DNA of 64,000 nucleotides from Branchinecta lynchi (lineage: Eukaryota > Arthropoda > Branchiopoda > Anostraca > Branchinectidae): NCBI GenBank assembly GCA_023053575.1, contig JAKZAP010000013.1:21817070-21881069 (forward strand), given 5' to 3'. The first letter of the stretch is position 1. Each line of letters begins with the position of its first letter. Positions 9,294-20,153 of the stretch are shown here, one piece after another. The position numbers were made by a program, and so were the translations under genes. A model generated the notes under the pieces. That model searched no databases. It was not told where the DNA came from and worked only from the letters and a program-made list of their open reading frames with translations.

Positions 9294-12200
9294 TCATAAT
9301 GATAACGATAAGACTGATAGTAATGCGAGGAGTAAAAGTTCCATCTTGCCTACATCTATTCTGGCTGCTGAGATTCGTGAATTTCGGTTATTCCCGATAA
9401 GCACTTTCTCATTCCTGTTCGTAATCATTGACGTTAAACTTTCCGTTGACCAGTCTTGAATTGCGTCTGTCTCGTTCTTCGTGGTGACATTTCGAGAAAC
9501 AGGTTGGTGCGAAGTCTGCTTCTGTTTGTCTCCTTCATTCTTGGCAGTTTCATTGATATCCTTCGTCTCGTCGGCTTGAAGGGTTTGGGCTTGGTTTGGG
9601 CAAGGTCTTCGGGCTTTGTTTTCAGAGGGTGGTTAGTCATTGACGTTGTTGTGGAATTGTTCGCCGATTGCTTTTCTCTTGGCTGCTGTGCGAAAGTTCC
9701 TGTCACATTAGAAATTGACAAGTATTTCTGAGGCTTGTTGGACTCTATAAGCAGGTGGTGGGAAGTCGTCTTCTCTTCGTCTCCTTCATTCTTAGCAGTT
9801 TCGCTGTTAGCCCCCCTCTCGTCAGCTTGAAGGGTTTGGGCAATGTCTTCTGGCTTTGTTTTCAGAGGGTGGATTGTCATTGATGGGGTTGTGGAGGTGT
9901 TCGCCGATTGCTTTTCTCCTGTTTGCTTGGTTAAGGTTCCTGTCAAATTAGGAATGGACAAGTATTCCTGAGGCTTGGTCGACTCTGTAAGCTGCTTTTG
10001 GGAAGTCCTTTTCTCTAAGCCTTCTTCGTTCTTAGCAGTTGTATTGTTAGCCCCCTTCTCGTCTGCTTGAAGAGTTTGGGCAAGTTTTTCTGGCATTGTT
10101 TCCAGAGGGTGGTTAGTCATTGATGTTGCTGTGGAATTGTTTGCCGATTGCTTTTCTCTTGGTTGCTTGGTTAAGATTCCTGTCACATTAGGAACTGACA
10201 AGTATTCCTGAGGCTTGGTTGAATCTGTAAGCAGGTGGTGGGAAGTCGTCTTCTCTTCGTCTCCTTCGTTTTTAGAAGTTGTACTGTTAGCACCCATCTT
10301 TGCTTGAAGGGTTTGGGAAATGTCTTTAGGCTTTGTTTTCAGAGGTTGGTTAGTCGTTATTGTTGTTGTGGAGTTGTTAGGCGATTGCTTTTCTCTTGGT
10401 TGTTGGGTGAAGGTTCCTGGTCCATTAGGAATAGGCAAGTATTCCTGAGGCTTGGTCGGCTCTGTAAGCAGGTGGTGTGAAGTCGTCTTCTCTTCATCTC
10501 CCTCATTTTTAGCAGTTTCGCTGTTAGGACTCTTCTCGTCGGCTTTGGGTAATGTCTTCTGACTTTGTTTTCAGAGGGTGGTTAGTCATTGATGCTGTTG
10601 TGGAGTTGTTCGCCGATTGCGTTTCTCTTCGTTGCTGGGTCAATGTTCCAGTAGTTTCAGGAATGGACAAGCGTTCCTGAGGCCTGGTCGCTTCGGTAGC
10701 CGATAGTCTGCTGTTGGAAGGCGGTACCGCCTTTGTGCTACTTGGTGTAGCAAAAATCATCTCTGTGTCGTTCAACGGAGCGTAAGAACGATTGCACTGG
10801 TGATGTCATTCTGTAGCGAGCCCGTTGTTGATCGCGTTGTAGTCTTAGCGCCGGAGTCTGTTCTTAACGCTGGTGCGGGTACCGGGTCAGCTACTAACCT
10901 GGAAGTACTTGACATGCTTGTTGATTGCATTTCTTTCGACTGATTCTCCTCTATTCCGTCAAACTGGATTCGGCCCTTATGAGGGGTAGCAGGTAGGGCG
11001 ATATTATGACGCGGTACCATCTTTGTATTACTTGTCGTAGTTGCAGTTGGTGGACTCGTCCTCAGGTCTGGCATCGATGATGGTTGATGGAGTAGTAGTG
11101 AGAGAGGGACGCATGCGTTCAGTTGTAGTCAAGTCCTCCTTTCTTTATGCATTGTGGCCATAGGGCTGTGAACTTCTCTTGAGTCAGTTTTGAAGATTAA
11201 ACCTGATGGTGAAGGCCTGGCCGCAGAGGTTACTGTTCTTTGGCTATAGAGAATTTGTTCATACTGAGGCTTAGGAGGTTTGGCTGTTTGGATCATTCTT
11301 GTTTGCGTGGTGTTCTTGTAAACTTTCGTGTATGGAGTTTCTGAAGCTATCAGCGGTTTGGCAGGTGTAGTAGGCGATAAAGATGGTGTTGGCCGTTGAC
11401 CAGTTATCGACTTGGAGGTATTCGATTTTGATCGATTTGTCTCTTTTCCAACAGGCTGGATTAGTTTATGCGGGTTAGACGTCGTATTCCGAGTCGGTGA
11501 ATGAGTAAGTAAACTCCTCTCAGGGTTGGTATCGATAATAGTCACTGGAGTCGTATTGAGAAAAGGACGAATGCGGACTATTCTTGATGCTGATGTTTTT
11601 GGAAGAAGAGCCCCAGTCTTTAGGTCGAACCCTCTGGGTGAGTTCTTCGCAGAAATACCCGTTCTTTGCAAATCTTTATCGAGCTGTTTCTCTGTTCGTT
11701 CAGAATGGACGTGTCCATCCTGAGTTTTAATCGACTGGTTGGTCCAGAGCCTGCTAGTTTGTGTTGGTGACGTTTTCTTGTTGTCGTTCGTAGCTGCAGT
11801 TTTCGAAGACGTCTGCGGTTTAGCAGCTGTAGTAGCTGATGGATTCTTAGCAATAGATTCGGTCGTTGATCCCAGTTCCGTTGTTCGGTGAGAATAGGAC
11901 ACACGTCACTGTGCTTGGTCGTTTTTATGGCCGAGGATGCGATATTCTGAAGCGGTGCTGTCTTTGAGCTAGTTCGGGTACATTTTTGAAAGTCGTCAAT
12001 GGTTTCGCAGTTGTAGTAGCTGACTTGATTGAGAGTGGTCGACTGAGGCCATTCGTCAATTTTGTGGGTGTGCTTTCTACTGTTTTTGGAGACAATGCTG
12101 GCGCATCAAACGTTTCCCACTTCTCGTCTACTGCAGCTGGTCGGGAGTTGTCGCATCTGGCTTCCTCGTATATTCTTCCCTCAGTCATTCTCCTCATAGG

Positions 12201-12476
12201 CTGCCAAAAATGATACTGGTTTCGAACCGCCAAACAACTGCCATGGTTTCTCAGGTGCATCTCCATCTCCTTCCAGGAACAAGGTGAGAACTCGTAGGAA
12301 TGGTCTCGTCTTACCTCTGAATCTTCTCTCTTGCCTGTGAGGAGAAATGGGTTGTCAGGTCGTTCACTTTCATCTCGTCGTCCGTCAAATATAGTGCCTG
12401 TGTCGTACTTTCTTTCCATACCGGTTGTAGACCCTAGTATAAAGCCAAGAGATGCCAAAAGTAAAGGCAAATTCAT
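9294..12476 (-). pseudogene. Thr/Ser-rich repeat protein, probably GPI-anchored; frame broken
   Basis: On the minus strand an ATG at 12476 opens a signal-peptide-like start (MNLPLLLASLGFILGSTTG), followed by a short Cys-containing part and a long Thr/Ser/Pro/Lys-rich, mucin-like region. Five 80-residue (240-bp) repeats start near 10670, 10438, 10198, 9958 and 9718 and share REKQSANNSTTTSMTNHPLK. The last frame ends with MELLLLALLSVLSLSL before a stop at 9296-9294, as in proteins processed for a GPI anchor. No single frame runs through: frame changes are needed near 11910, 11130, 10775, 10545 (8 bases missing) and 9590 (11 extra bases). It could be a pseudogene, a gene with short unseen introns, or a gene with assembly errors. 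I know no homologue. Confidence 0.55.
9540..10670 (-). repeat. 240-bp coding tandem repeat (five units)
   Basis: Units begin about every 240 bases (10670, 10438, 10198, 9958, 9718) and translate to 80-residue blocks with conserved SIPNLTGTLTKQ-type starts and TKPQEYL-type ends. Unit 0 lacks 8 bases (near 10545) and unit 4 has an 11-base insertion (9581-9600), both at the same spot of the repeat, where the G/T-rich GAAGGGTTTGGG invites slippage. Confidence 0.8.
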
Positions 12477-12635
12477 CAGTAAGATACTCTTGTGCTTGTG
12501 ATCTATTGCGAAGTAAAGGTATGGGCTACTGCACACCGTCCGTTTGGTCCTAAAAAAAACTCCGCTTTGACCACGGCCGTGGATCGAAAAAGACAACTGT
12601 AGACACTTCTCTGTCCTTGGTTAAACCTCCCATTT

Positions 12636-13043
12636 TTATTCCGAGATGACTCTCAATACGTCGTCTAAGTTCATCGGGTCTTGTATCTTTTGTGTTTGTG
12701 CCTTTTGGTGTTTCGATCTTTTTGTTTTTGTGTTTTGCAAGTCAACTTCAACAGCTGTAATAACAAAACTGGATTTCCCGCTCTTGCGAAAAGTGCGGTC
12801 TGCCGAAATAAATAACAAAGTTATAAGTGCAGCCCGGTGGCGGGCAGATGTGTCCCTCAGTTGTGCCATCTCTGAAGACACAAAATAGCCGTTAAGCAGT
12901 TGGCTGCTGTGTATTAGAGGTCGGACAGGAATCATGCAGCTTCGGTTTCCACCTGCTATACGTCGGGATTGTTTTGTGGAATCGTTTGTGCTTCCAGAAC
13001 ATCCTCGTCTGCTAGGAGGTCGATATAGTGTTTCACACCACTA
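12636..13043 (-). CDS. Open frame between the two antisense ORFs, unknown
   Basis: After the stop of the 118-residue ORF the same frame reopens and runs about 135 codons to a stop at 12636. It contains RHRAALITLLFISADRTF and a Lys/Gln-rich end before PMNLDDVLRV. I recognise no domain. Its position suggests part of the antisense transcription unit (exon or UTR), and a T-rich AG (ttttttttag, near 12550 on the minus strand) downstream could be a splice acceptor. It may also be non-coding. Confidence 0.25.
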
Positions 13044-13046
13044 GTT

Positions 13047-13403
13047 CTATGTAGTTGAATCACTCCTCTGCTTGAGTAAATGGGCATGATGAACGTTGAG
13101 TTGAAACCCGCTAATGTACATCGGCAAATGTGAATCGTTCTCTCCCACTAGGACCCCCTCATAGAAAGTATCAGGGTTGAGACATCCATTTTCCTCGGTT
13201 CCATATCCTCTGCGAATAATGTACTTGAAGTCCTCGGCAAAAATGTCTGTCACTTTAATGGCATCCACTGTGAAATCTCCATAATCAGTATTAGTGATGT
13301 CAAGGACTCCACCACCCTTTTTCCATTTCCAACGGAAAGTTAGTGTCGTTGCTTGCGTCATTCCGAAGCAGTAGATTACCAGGACCATCGCCGGGATCTT
13401 CAT
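13047..13403 (-). CDS. Small secreted protein or first exon of the antisense gene
   Basis: The ATG at 13403 starts a typical signal peptide (MKIPAMVLVIYCFGMTQATT), followed by a ~98-residue mature part with only one Cys, ending SDSTT and a TAG stop at 13049-13047. A canonical TATA box lies 34 bases upstream of the ATG, supporting this start. I recognise no family. It is either a 118-residue secreted protein or the 5' exon of the Thr-rich gene, which lies in the same orientation 0.6 kb downstream. No strong donor site is seen inside it. Confidence 0.5.
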   Translation of the reverse strand: MKIPAMVLVIYCFGMTQATTLTFRWKWKKGGGVLDITNTDYGDFTVDAIKVTDIFAEDFKYIIRRGYGTEENGCLNPDTFYEGVLVGENDSHLPMYISGFQLNVHHAHLLKQRSDSTT

Positions 13404-13436
13404 TGTGAATGTTAACTTTTCTTACAACCGCATCGA

Positions 13437-13445
13437 CTTTTTATA
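13437..13445 (-). promoter_or_regulatory. TATA box of the antisense locus
   Basis: TATAAAAAG on the minus strand lies 34 bases before the ATG at 13403. With the usual TATA-to-start spacing of 25-30 bases, transcription would begin only a few bases before the ATG, leaving a very short leader. Confidence 0.5.
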
Positions 13446-13994
13446 AAGCGGAATTTGTTCTGTTCATGTGCATCTTCTTTGCAGTTAATTTTGGGGGGGT
13501 TAGTCTGGTTAAAAAACACGACTTGGGTATGAGAGTAAAATCCATAGGTTCTTTTGCATTTTTATTGCACCCTGTTCGAAAAACTCCTTTATCAGATACT
13601 TAAGAAATACGGCGAATTGGTACAGTCTCTGTGAGCTTTCGATCGACGTATCGATACCACTTCTGGACATTGCCCTTGTGTCCAGTAACGGTTCGTCGGA
13701 CTGACCACTACTGTCACGATTTGGCTGAAAATGAAACGACCAGGTCATCAGAAACAGAAAAATGTGCGAAGCGCAACATAACGATTGTTCATGTTAGGAG
13801 CCGTCCTTCTTGCAGAATGATACTATGCCAACTTGTGTGTACCTATATTCAATTCATTTAATTCCTCCAGAAATCGGAGAGTAAAAGACATACATAGTAA
13901 ACGCATACATAACTGGCCAAACATATAAAACGACACTATGACATAGGCCCTATCGCATAAAACAGATCAACAGGCAAATATCAAACAGAAATTA

Positions 13995-14890
13995 ACAAGA
14001 CCAAAGGTGTCGATGGGATCCCAAAAATCTAATATTGGATTCAGAAAATATGGTCTTGTCTTCGTCAGATCCAGTCTTCGCCAGGCTAGTCACCGGAGAA
14101 AACCAAGTTCAGATATACCTCTATGAGTCATACCTATTTTGACGATACAGACCGAGACTTCGTGCTTTGCTTCTGCCAAGTTTCTGGTTTTGCCCGAATT
14201 CCGAGCAAACTACTAGTCCAGCAAAAAAAGAATATCAAGAAACTAAAGAACATCTAATCAACTTTGAATAAAAGTTTGACTTAAAAAAAATCCGGTTACA
14301 ACCGGATTCCGGACTAATTATATGTCCGGGTAAAGAATGATTGTCATATACAGACTCAGCCTGTCTTCTTACCCCATAATCTGTCATCTAATCAAACTTT
14401 TGCATTTAACAAGTTTTCCTGTTTTTGCCGGATTCCGGGTGAACTAGTAGTCCGGCGAGAAAATATTTTCCACCATCGTGTTCAGCATGTCTTTTTACCC
14501 CTAAATTGAACATATAATCAACTTCAAATGAAACTTTTACTTTTAACCAACTTTCCGGTTTTGCCGGATTCTGGACGAACTTCTTGTCCGACGAGAAAAT
14601 GGTTTTCACTATCGTACTCAGCATGCCTTCTTACACCTCAATCGACTATCAAATTAGATGTTTAAAAATATTTTGTTTGTCCCTTAATTTGAACCCCCTC
14701 CCCCACCCCTAAATGTAGGGTTACAGAGCCCATCTACGAACTTGACCTTACCCTTGACCCAACGAATCTTCACACCAAGTTTCATCAAAATATCTCATTC
14801 CCTTCGAGAGTTATAGCGCGCACAGACGGACAGACGGACAACTTTTGCGATGTGATAGGTATCCCTCCACTTACGTTTTGGGATCTCAAA
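13995..14890 (-). mobile_element. Family E element, reverse copy
   Basis: It runs from GGTGTCGATGGGATCCCAAA (near 14010) to the complement of the left end, GGATACCTATCACATCGC (14850-14870), and GGATCTCAAA (14881). Inside are several ~130-bp units with the motif CCGGAATCCGG and CGGACAAGTAGTTCG-type blocks separated by TTGATTAGATG-type blocks. Forward copies lie at 27675 and 61051. Confidence 0.7.
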
Positions 14891-14993
14891 AAATAAAACG
14901 TTTGCATAATGACTAAACCATCAGCTACAGCCTCAGCGAGGTTGTGATGGATTCGAGGAATTTTAGAAAGAAACTTAGCATTTTTGTTTGTAG

Positions 14994-15122
14994 ATATCGA
15001 TGAGTGTCACCTAGATTGGTCAGTTTGCAGTCAGAGATGCTCAAATGCCGCGGGGTCTTTCACATGCTCCTGCTATGATGGATTCAGTCTTCGCCCGGAC
15101 AACCAGACCTGTAGTGTTGTAG
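14994..15122 (+). CDS. LRP1: LRP1-like exon 3: calcium-binding EGF domain
   Basis: The acceptor gtttgtag ends at 14993 and the donor gtaaga starts at 15123; 129 bases, phase 1-1. The peptide starts DIDECH, the calcium-binding EGF signature, and continues with the six cysteines and AGSFTCSCYDGFSLRPDNQTC, including the Ser/Phe and aromatic-Gly positions of the EGF-Ca fold. NQT is a possible N-glycosylation site. It aligns by eye with the second EGF of LRP1 (DFDEC...GSFICGC...PDNRSC). Confidence 0.9.
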
Positions 15123-15217
15123 GTAAGACAAAGACTGCAGCGTCCCTTATTCCTGTAAGTTGGTGTCGATTTAATTGTATCGGAATTCCATAAAGTCGTG
15201 ACGTACTTAGTGACGTC

Positions 15218-15412
15218 GTGTGATTGAGGACCTAACATAGGATTTGATTTTCCCTAGGCCGTTTTATAAATGTAACCCACTTGGCTCTATATACATATTA
15301 AAATATATACTCAACGATAGGACTAAAGTATAGTTTTTCGTTTTCTGAGGTAAAATAGATTAAATGGGTAAGACGTCATGCTTGTTTGGAATTACGATAC
15401 AGCTTAGTTTAT
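15218..15412 (+). repeat. Family I interspersed repeat, copy 2
   Basis: Diverged copy of 606-815, sharing CTAACATAGGATTTG, CAACGATAG and AGGTAAAATAGA in the same order. Confidence 0.55.
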
Positions 15413-15595
15413 ACCGTTAGTTAATGCCCCTGTTAGGCATATATTATCTTAATGGAGCAAAATGGTTTTAAAAATATTACACTGGGCCCTGGTTTGGCCC
15501 ATGCAATTTAAAATTAATTACTCCGAAATAAAAAAAATTAAAGGAAGTAAAAAAAAAAAATTAAATTATCAGTTATAATATAGGTTATAATTTAA

Positions 15596-16030
15596 AGGAC
15601 ACTTCAACAGTGAAACCATACTTGAACACACACCATGGAAAATGCATTTACAGACATGGCCACGGAGAGTATTCTTCTCCTGACCGTGACGTTTTCAAAA
15701 TAGGGATGTCCGTTTCTGGAGGTTTGCACATGCAGACAAAAAGCGCAATTCATTCAAATCTTGTATGGCGCTGGCCGAATCGTATTGGAATTTCTTCTAG
15801 ATATACGTTTAGGCTTAACTGGTTAAACAATATTCCAGAAGAAGGGTTGATTGGAGACATTTTTTCATTTCTAAAATTGTTCGGTACTGAAATAAGGACA
15901 AATGCAAAATGGAACAAAAATCATAGCTTGCAAACACTATTTCGGATTTTTATTGGTTTTTCTGCAGGCAATGTTAACAGAAGGTCATACAGATAGGGAT
16001 GATACTTGATACCCTTCATTCAGGTGTCCT
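15596..16030 (+). mobile_element. Family F TTAA-flanked MITE, copy 1
   Basis: The element starts AGGACACTTCAAC and ends TTCAGGTGTCCT, inverted ends of about 12 bases, with TTAA directly outside both (15592-15595 and 16031-16034). TTAA target sites are typical of piggyBac-type transposition. The ~435-bp interior has no transposase and recurs at 53026 (reverse) and 55868. Confidence 0.8.
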
Positions 16031-16086
16031 TTAAGGGTACTAGAAATTCATTTTGAGCAGCACCGTTGCGGCACAAACATCATAAT

Positions 16087-16466
16087 AATAATATAATATA
16101 ATGCAAAAATAAGGCACATGGCCTCTACAAAAATTAACATCAAATCATAAACTAAATTTCTCTTCTAAACATTTCTGGGCTAAATGCCCTGAGGCCATAG
16201 TAGCTGTCGAGCCTGGATTTGAAAGCGTCAATGGACGGGGAACTGATGACCTCTTCCGGCAAAGCATTCCATTCTTCCACTATTCGGTTCTGGAACGTCC
16301 AGCGACCAATGTCTTTGACAAATCGCTGTCCCTTCAACTTGAGTGAATGACCACGAAGGTGGCTCTGATTGAACTGTACGATTTGCTCGGCTGAAACATC
16401 GTACAAATTGTGGCAAAGTTTATAGAGCTCAATCAGGTCGCCTCGGAGGAAACGGTATGCAAGTGC
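16087..16466 (-). pseudogene. CR1/L2-like LINE, C-terminal RT fragment with 3' tail
   Basis: The minus strand reads YRFLRGDLIELYKLCHNLYD, then a GHSLKLKGQRFVKDIGRWTF block, NRIVEEWNALPEEVI and FKSRLDSYYG to a stop at 16152. This is the C-terminal region of a CR1/L2-type polymerase. It is followed by a tail with GTAGAGGCCATGTGCC and an ATT-rich microsatellite. The copy is strongly 5'-truncated; a related copy on the + strand lies at 40600-41535. Confidence 0.75.
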
Positions 16467-16469
16467 CGA

Positions 16470-18340
16470 TCATTGGCCCTCGTGGATCACGAATTGGGGA
16501 TCATGAAATATATCGTATGGTCAAAAGAGTTTTTTTTACTGTGCGGTTAAGGTGAGTGCTTTGAGGGAGCTAGCAATTAATTTCTAAGCAAAACCCTTTA
16601 AGCAAAAATGAGAATGGGCTCATGGCGATCACGAAAATGTAAATTATGCTTAAGTATTTTTTGTACTTTTCGGTCTTGATCAGTACTTTAAGGGATGTTC
16701 GGATCTGGGAAGTGGCAGTTTCTAAGCCAATATTGTCAAGTCTGTAATGTTTCAGCTAAGTTCCATCGTCTTAGCATATCTGACAGTACCCTAACTCCGA
16801 TTGCCGGAATCCCCCCCCCCCCTCCAAATCCCCCCGGTGTCCGAGTCGGATCTGGTTCTGTCGTTGATGTATCTAGGGCTTGTGCTTGTATCTCCCACCA
16901 AGTTTCATCCCGATTGCTCCACTCTGAGCATGTCACACGATTTCCGTTTCTCCCTCCCCCACACACATTCATCGAATCCGGTCTTGACTTCATATATACT
17001 TAGAAGGCTTTTAAGTCCTCCAGTCCAATAAACTAGCCACATCCAAACCGTCTGTGGTGGTCAGTACAATCTGACTAGATTGCCTACCCCTTTTGGTGTA
17101 GTAGTCTCGGAAAATGGGTATAAATCACTGTATACAGTTGTTTCATTTCGGGGGGGGGGGGGGGGGGGGCTATTAGATCTGAGAAATTAGATCTTTCCAA
17201 ATATCAAGTTTCATTAAGATCCGATCACCGGTTCGAAAGTTCCATAAACTTCAAGATTCAGGATTCCCCCTCCCTCCACTCCCCCACGATGTTCGGATCG
17301 CGGAAATGACTATTTTGAGGTCAATCTTGTTGGGTCTCTGATATGCCTGCCAAGTTTCATCGTCCCGGCCCACCTGGCAGTACCTTAACTCCTTATCACC
17401 GGAATTCCAGAACCCCCCACCAACTCCCCTCACAGTGCCCAAATCCGATGCGGGTTTGTTAGTGATATATCTAGGTCTTGTGCTTGTTCCTCCCACCAAG
17501 TTTCATCCCGGTCGCTCCCACTTCAAGGGTGTCACATGATTTCCGGTCCTCCGCACCCCCCTCCGACTCCTCCCACATTCACCGGATCCGGTCCAGACCT
17601 GAAATGGGTTATCAGAGACACGAGGTCTTTCTAAATGTCAAGTTTCATTAAAAGAACAGAAAACTTGACTCAGACTTGACTCGGGGAGCTAGCTGACATA
17701 TCAAGAATGTACCCTGAGTCGATATTGAGAGTAAGCAAAATTCTCGTTACGACCATTGCAGTTTCCGGGCAGTTTCCGAGAATTCGACTTTTGAGTTAGT
17801 AGATAAAAAAGCAAAAGGTTTGTGTGCCGGGAGTAGGAATCGAACGCACGACGTCTTGACTATTATCCCGATATTATGGCCGAAACACGGCCAAATGCGA
17901 ACTTTTACATTGCATAAGCACATAATTACAGTACATAAGGGGCAAGGGCCTGCCAGCTAGCTTTGGCAACACTAAGGAGGGGGGTTCGAGATAAAAAAAG
18001 AAGGGGGCTCCTGTCGACAATAAGTCCCTATATCTTTATCTAAGCCCCTCAGGTCGGTTTGAAGGCCGAAAGTTGTGTAGTCAAGATTTCTGTGCCTTTA
18101 AGATCAGATCACCCTTTCGAAAGCTTATGTATGCCACTAAATTCCGGATTCTGGCTCCCCTCCCTCCCCCCACGTTAGTCGGATGGGGCAAGTAACTATT
18201 TCCAAGTTAGTTTGGTCGGGTCCCTAATACGCCGGCCAAGTTTCACCGTCCTAGCACATCTGGAAGTATCCCAGCTCGCAAACACAAGACTGACCGACCG
18301 ACCGACGGAAAAGTGATCGGTATGTGGCACTTGACCGGAA
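16470..18340 (-). mobile_element. Family A element, reverse copy
   Basis: In reverse, the left end (GTCAAGTGCCACATACCGAT) lies at about 18336-18315 and the right-end zone (CTTAAAGTACT-like blocks, AAGTGCC) at 16470-16690. Between them are repeated core blocks with AAGTTTCATCGTCCTAGCAC-like text and poly-C/poly-G tracts (16804-16820, 17150-17169). The CT/GA asymmetry gives long open frames that are not genes. Confidence 0.65.
17819..17885 (-). ncRNA. tRNA-like (B-box) segment, probably SINE- or tRNA-derived
   Basis: On the minus strand GTTCGATTCC with flanking stem bases matches the RNA polymerase III B box of tRNA genes, followed by a CTCCCGGCAC acceptor-like end. The 5' half does not fold into a convincing tRNA, so this is a relic inside family A. 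A similar relic lies at 21706. Confidence 0.3.
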
Positions 18341-18546
18341 AAACAACAAAAAAACAATATAAAGCTATCCCGTTGAAGGAATGAAGGATTTATGATGCAC
18401 TGCCCAAGGGCGTAAGTGCAGTAAAAAAGGTTTCGGTCCGCTAAGATTTGCTTCTGCGCTGGTCATGCGCTGAATTTGACTTTCACGCTAAACATACTAA
18501 CACTAAAATATAGATTACAAAATCAGTCAACTTATCATTTTGGTAT

Positions 18547-18602
18547 CGATAATAATAATAAAATGCATAAAATAGGCCCATTGGCCTCTACAAAGCTCGT
18601 CT
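18547..18602 (-). mobile_element. LINE 3' tail
   Basis: On the minus strand TTTGTAGAGGCCAATGGGCC precedes a T/A-rich stretch and (ATT)n, the same arrangement as the LINE tails at 16087-16140 and 41490-41535. No coding part remains. Confidence 0.5.
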
Positions 18603-18614
18603 ATAACAGTGTTC

Positions 18615-18830
18615 ATTACTTACAGCGGTCGGTCTGTCGGTTGGTTGATCGGTCAGTCCGGTGATTTCAAGTTAGGGTACTTCCAGATGTACTAGGGTAG
18701 GGATATGAAACTTGGCAGGCATATTAGTGACCCGAGCAAACTAACTTAGAAATAGTTACTTCCCCGATCCGACCATCATGTGGGGAGTGGAGGGAGGGGG
18801 ATTCTCGAATATTGACAATATTGAGCCACG
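18615..18830 (+). mobile_element. Family A fragment
   Basis: It contains GGTCGGTCTGTCGG, TAGGGTACTTCCAGATGTAC, GAAACTTGGCAGGCATATTA and a G-rich GGGGAGTGGAGGGAGGGGG block, as at 349-600. It lacks the hairpin end. Confidence 0.6.
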
Positions 18831-19611
18831 GAATCCAGCTGTGAGAGCCCGTGCCCTTCAACCTCCGTGAAGTGCGCCAATTGTGGGAGTGCCAAACGAG
18901 GTCCATTAATTACTAGTGCGGAGCCCCTTGAAACGGACGTGACTCGAGCTTATTTGGATTTTGTTGCTATTTTATGCTTCAGTCTACCCTCTTTACCTAT
19001 TCATTTTTTTTTCTTTTTTTTCCACACTCCGCCTTGTTTGGCCTCGGCCATATGTGTATTACTTACATTTATTACTCGGTTCTATTCTATGCTATAAGAT
19101 TGAGTCAGCTTTATCCTCATATAATTAACTTATGTAATCGTCTCTTACAGGTTAGCCTCTTGGCATTGAAGAGCTCGGTATTTGTAATATAGGTCGTAAT
19201 TCAAATATTGAAGTTTGAATTTGAGATTTTGAAAAGTAGGTCGTTTGTAGATATCGTGGTTGCGTGTTTGCTGGAGATAGTTTGTAGCAATTGAGTACGG
19301 TTGGAGTTAATATATTTAGTGGTGAAGGATTACGCTTTTGTAGAAAAGAAAAAAAAGTATAAAAATCATTAAAGAAAATATGATTTAGTCAAGGATTATA
19401 GAAGAAACGATTAAAATATAATATGTGGATTTGTAATTGGAAATTTATAAAATAGGTTGATAATTGAAATAAAGATTGTCTTTTTGAAGTATTCTATAGA
19501 AAAGATGGTACGCGGGATTTAATTTTTTTTTTTGTTTAAACATCGGTATTTGAAATAAACCCCTTACTCTCTCGAAACGTGTTTATTTTCTAGAATTGAT
19601 GGACCTTTCTT
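18831..19611. other. No recognisable feature
   Basis: AT-rich intron sequence with poly-T runs and short A-rich runs. I find no gene, terminal repeat or tandem array. Confidence 0.5.
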
Positions 19612-19619
19612 CCTCTTAG

Positions 19620-19865
19620 GTCATCCTGAGACAGTCTACCTCGCCACGGACCATGACGTTCGAAGCCTCACGTATCAAACTCCCGGTCTGAACAAGAACG
19701 TACTTGACTCAAACCACTGGATGTTAAACGAGGTGATGACTTCACTCAGCGATCCCCGCTCTCTAGCGGCCGATATTGATGGTCACGTTTTCTTCTTGGT
19801 AGATGGCACAAGTGTTTACAAGGCAACGCAGCATGGGTCCCATAGGAGGCGAATTCTTTCTAATG
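19620..19865 (+). CDS. LRP1: LRP1-like exon 4: start of propeller 1
   Basis: Acceptor tcctcttag ends at 19619, donor gtaagc starts at 19866; 246 bases, phase 1-1. The peptide opens GHPETVYLATDHDVRSLTYQ, which fits the first propeller blade after the EGF pair, and continues LAADIDGHVFFLVDG, a degenerate YWTD blade with FFLVDG in place of YWTD. Beta-propellers of this type drive pH-dependent ligand release in endosomes (known for the LDL receptor). No cysteine is present, as expected for propeller blades. Confidence 0.82.
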
Positions 19866-20153
19866 GTAAGCGGTGGGGGATGACCCAGCGATTCTGCAGG
19901 ATTTGGTAGATGAATCTGACATCTATTCTAGCGATATTTCGGCCCTTCTTGGCTATGATCCTCTTGGCTGGAGTTATAAAACGGACCTGAGATCATAAGA
20001 TCGTTTAGTGCTCTCAAGTATGATTCGCAGTCAGCTCCTGCTGAAGGAACTCTGATTCCGTAGGAAATTTGGAGCAGGATTCGCTAACTATGGGCCAGCC
20101 GGGCAATCTGTTTGATTTAATTGATCGTCATCGACTTTTGGCCGTTTCAGTGG

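Larger units (their letters stand above)
6359..14993 (+). other. Intron 2 (carries an antisense gene locus)
   Basis: This is the longest intron, 8.6 kb. It holds a diverged TIR element, several family C foldbacks with a direct duplication, a nested antisense Thr/Ser-rich locus (about 9294-13445) and a reverse family E element. Between 8200 and 9290, and between 13450 and 13990, I see nothing recognisable except a G-rich patch near 8885-8935. Confidence 0.75.
15123..19619 (+). other. Intron 3 (repeat-filled)
   Basis: It holds a second family I copy, a TTAA-flanked family F element, a reverse LINE fragment, a full reverse family A element and a family A fragment. From about 18840 to 19600 I see only AT-rich sequence with poly-T tracts. 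Confidence 0.75.

Noticed and set aside
9456..10480. + strand frames rich in Val/Leu/Cys over the Thr-rich repeat
   Set aside because: They are shadows of the repeat on the opposite strand. The minus-strand peptides are better conserved between units, with silent-type variation, and continue into a sensible N- and C-terminus.
16695..17031. Pro-rich open frames around the poly-C tract
   Set aside because: They translate family A repeats with poly-C/poly-G runs; long frames here follow from base composition.
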